NCBI GenBank assembly: GCA_963663845.2
Contig: OY760650.2
Coordinates: forward strand, 496,001-560,000
Direction: 5' to 3'
DNA length: 64,000 bases
DNA from: Versatilivorator sp963663845
GTDB taxonomy: Bacteria > Acidobacteriota > Terriglobia > Versatilivoradales > Versatilivoraceae
Shown: positions 62,206 to 64,000 of the stretch, in pieces
Numbering within the stretch: position 1 is the first letter of the stretch
Layout of the letters: the number at the start of each line of letters is the position of its first letter
The notes under the pieces: model-generated
Seen by the model: only the letters and a program-made list of their open reading frames with translations
Told to the model about the DNA's origin: nothing
The model's database searches: none
Made by a program: the position numbers and the translations under genes

Positions 62206-64000
62206 ATGTCCTCCATCCCCCTGACCCGACGCAGCCTGGCCCACTTCTGGCGCAGCCACCTGGCGGTGGTGGTCGGCGTGGCCGTGGCGGTGGCGGTTCT
62301 GACCGGATCGCTGCTGGTCGGAGATTCGGTGCGCGGCAGCCTCAAGAAGCTGGCCCTGCAGAGGCTGGGGGCGGCCCACTGGGTGATTACGTCCAGCGTT
62401 TTCTTCAGGGAGGCCCTGGCCGGGGAGATGGCCGGCCATCCGGATTTCTCCCGGCAATTCGGCGCCGTGTGCCCCCTTCTGGTTCAGGAGGGCCGGCTCA
62501 CCCAGCCCGAGACCGGGCGCCGCGCCGCCGGCGTTTCGGTCTATGGAGTGGACGAACGATTCTGGAGATTTCAGGGCGTGGAGCCCGATGCGGGCTTCGG
62601 GTCCGGCCCGCGGTCGGGCCGCCGGGTCCTGCTCAGCCCGGAGGCCGCCAGAGACCTGGGGGCCGAGGCGGGCAGCCCGGTGCTGTTGCGGCTGGAGCAA
62701 CCCTCTAACGTGCCGCGCGATTCGCTGCACGGCCGCCGCGACCGGGTGGGTCGAACCCTGCGCCTTTCGGTCGGCGGCATCCTCCAGCCCTCCCGGATGG
62801 GCGAGTTCTCGCTGAGCCCCCGGCAGGGTCCGGTTCGGGCGGTCTTCGTCCCCCTGCGCCGCCTGCAGCGGGACCTGGAGGTCCCCGACCGAATCAACAC
62901 CCTGCTGGTCAGTCGAGCCGACCCCGGCCGGCAGCCGGCGTCCGACCCGGCGCGGCCGGATGAGCTGGCCCGAATCCTCCAGGCCGTCTATGCGCTGGAA
63001 GATACCGACCTGAAGCTGCGGGTCCTGGAGCCCCGGCGGTGCCTGTCGGTCGAAACCGAGGGCACTCTCATTGGCGAGCCGCTGGCCGGCCGAGTACAGG
63101 GCGCCGCCGACGCCCTGGGGCTTCGCACCCGCTTCCTGTTCACCTACCTGGCCAACACCATCCGAAAGGGCGACCGCGAGGTCCCCTATTCGCTGGTGAC
63201 CGCCCTCGACTTCCCTTCCTTCGGCCTGCCGGCGCCAAGCCCCGGCGGGGAGCCGCCTCCGGTAGTGCTGAACCGGTGGGCCGCCCGGGACCTGGAGGCG
63301 CGCCCCGGAGATCTGCTGGAACTGGAGTACTACCTCTGGGCCGAGCAGGGCCGGCTTTTGACCCGGTCCTCCAGGTTTCGTCTCAGCAAGGTGGTCCCCA
63401 TGGAGGGCCCGCTGGCCGACAGGGACCTGGCCCCCGCCTACCCCGGCATCACCGAGTCCAGGACGCTGGTGGATTGGGACCCTCCCTTTCCCATGGAGCT
63501 GGGACGCATTCGTCCCCGGGACGAAGACTACTGGGAGGAATACCGCACCACTCCCAAGGCTTTCATCCCTCTGAAGGTCGGCCAGGAGTTGTGGCGGTCC
63601 CGCCATGGCCGCTTGTCCTCGATCCGAATCCATCCCGCCGCCGCGGCCCCGGCCGCCGGACCGGAAGCGCTCCAGGAACTTCGCTCCCGCCTGGAATCGG
63701 AGATCACGCGCACCACCGATCCCGCCCGATTCGGATTCTGGCTGCGGGCGGTCGGAGCGCAAGCCGAGCAGGCCTCGCGCGGAGTCACCGACTTCGGACA
63801 GTATTTCGTCTACTTCAGCTTCTTCCTGGTGGTCTCGGCCCTGCTGCTCACCAGCCTCTTTTTCAAGCTGGGTCTGGAGCAGCGCGTCCAGGAGATCGGA
63901 TTGCTTCGAGCCCTGGGATTCGATCCAGCCGGCATCCGCCGCCTGTTTCTCAGGGAGGGAGCCCTGCTGGCGGGGCTGGGCACGCTGTTGGGCCTGGCGG
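62206..64000 (+). CDS. FtsX-type ABC transporter permease (3' end outside window)
   Basis: The frame is open from ATG 62206 to the right edge (598 codons). An N-terminal membrane helix (LAVVVGVAVAVAVLTGSLLVG) is followed by a large periplasmic region of about 470 residues. The first FtsX domain begins near residue 525: YFVYFSFFLVVSALLLTSLF, then LEQRVQEIGLLRALGFDPAGI and LREGALLAGLGTLLGLA. It should pair with the ATPase encoded just upstream to export or extract a lipid or lipoprotein-like substrate. The periplasmic part is unusually long and has no recognised domain name. Confidence 0.9.
   Translation, partial: MSSIPLTRRSLAHFWRSHLAVVVGVAVAVAVLTGSLLVGDSVRGSLKKLALQRLGAAHWVITSSVFFREALAGEMAGHPDFSRQFGAVCPLLVQEGRLTQPETGRRAAGVSVYGVDERFWRFQGVEPDAGFGSGPRSGRRVLLSPEAARDLGAEAGSPVLLRLEQPSNVPRDSLHGRRDRVGRTLRLSVGGILQPSRMGEFSLSPRQGPVRAVFVPLRRLQRDLEVPDRINTLLVSRADPGRQPASDPARPDELARILQAVYALEDTDLKLRVLEPRRCLSVETEGTLIGEPLAGRVQGAADALGLRTRFLFTYLANTIRKGDREVPYSLVTALDFPSFGLPAPSPGGEPPPVVLNRWAARDLEARPGDLLELEYYLWAEQGRLLTRSSRFRLSKVVPMEGPLADRDLAPAYPGITESRTLVDWDPPFPMELGRIRPRDEDYWEEYRTTPKAFIPLKVGQELWRSRHGRLSSIRIHPAAAAPAAGPEALQELRSRLESEITRTTDPARFGFWLRAVGAQAEQASRGVTDFGQYFVYFSFFLVVSALLLTSLFFKLGLEQRVQEIGLLRALGFDPAGIRRLFLREGALLAGLGTLLGLA

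Overview
The window looks like a chromosomal segment of a high-GC, Gram-negative heterotroph, most likely an acidobacterium (Acidobacteriota). The taxon is inferred from gene families, not from a marker gene. Pointers are an ABC permease with duplicated FtsX domains on a two-component/efflux locus (17.7-25.9 kb), an Oar-like TonB-dependent receptor with an N-terminal carboxypeptidase-regulatory domain (38.0-41.4 kb), a planctomycete-type cytochrome protein (PSCyt/DUF1549/DUF1553) paired with a DUF1501 protein (4.0-8.1 kb), ASPIC/UnbV and FG-GAP repeat proteins, and many Tat-exported enzymes. A planctomycete or related lineage is the main alternative.

Layout. 0-4 kb: divergent folate-dependent one-carbon genes (DmdA/GcvT-like and a dimethylglycine-dehydrogenase-like flavoprotein). 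4-9.6 kb: PSCyt + DUF1501 and a sialidase-like protein interrupted by an apparent 1-nt frameshift. 9.7-10.5 kb: VapBC with a near-consensus, apparently leaderless promoter. 10.7-14.0 kb: operon of metallophosphoesterase lipoprotein, amidase and ribokinase. 14.5-17.6 kb: TPR protein and an unknown protein. 17.7-25.9 kb: tripartite efflux operon (adaptor, ATPase, permease) behind a clear sigma-54 promoter and a nested inverted-repeat enhancer candidate, next to its NtrC-type regulator and NtrY-type kinase. 26.3-34.1 kb: two PhyH oxygenases, a propeller-cupin protein, an HpcH-type aldolase, an unknown protein, a Tat amidohydrolase and a Tat aldo/keto reductase, which read as a small-molecule breakdown region. 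34.5-44.2 kb: secreted and surface proteins with an IS remnant. 44.7-49.1 kb: class III aminotransferase, a complete ISAs1-type element whose transposase carries a DruA-like (DUF4338) N-terminus, and MazEF. 49.2-55.2 kb: Amt transporter, a carboxylate-activating ligase plus aldehyde dehydrogenase/acyl reductase pair, SMP-30 and a type IV pilin-like protein. 55.3-59.7 kb: RNase P RNA, an orphan MT-A70 methyltransferase, an SPL-like radical SAM protein, ThiD and adenylate kinase. 60-64 kb: glycosyltransferase and an ABC ATPase/permease pair running off the right edge. The left-most gene also runs off the edge.

The most unusual signal is between genes. At least four unrelated intergenic repeat families share one architecture: short (7-9 bp) unit arrays in inverted orientation around a 100-170 bp core. 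Cores of the same family in different places are visibly homologous, and some retain codon-like structure, suggesting relics of small genes or a class of non-autonomous mobile element. No tRNA, 16S/23S rRNA or CRISPR array was recognised.
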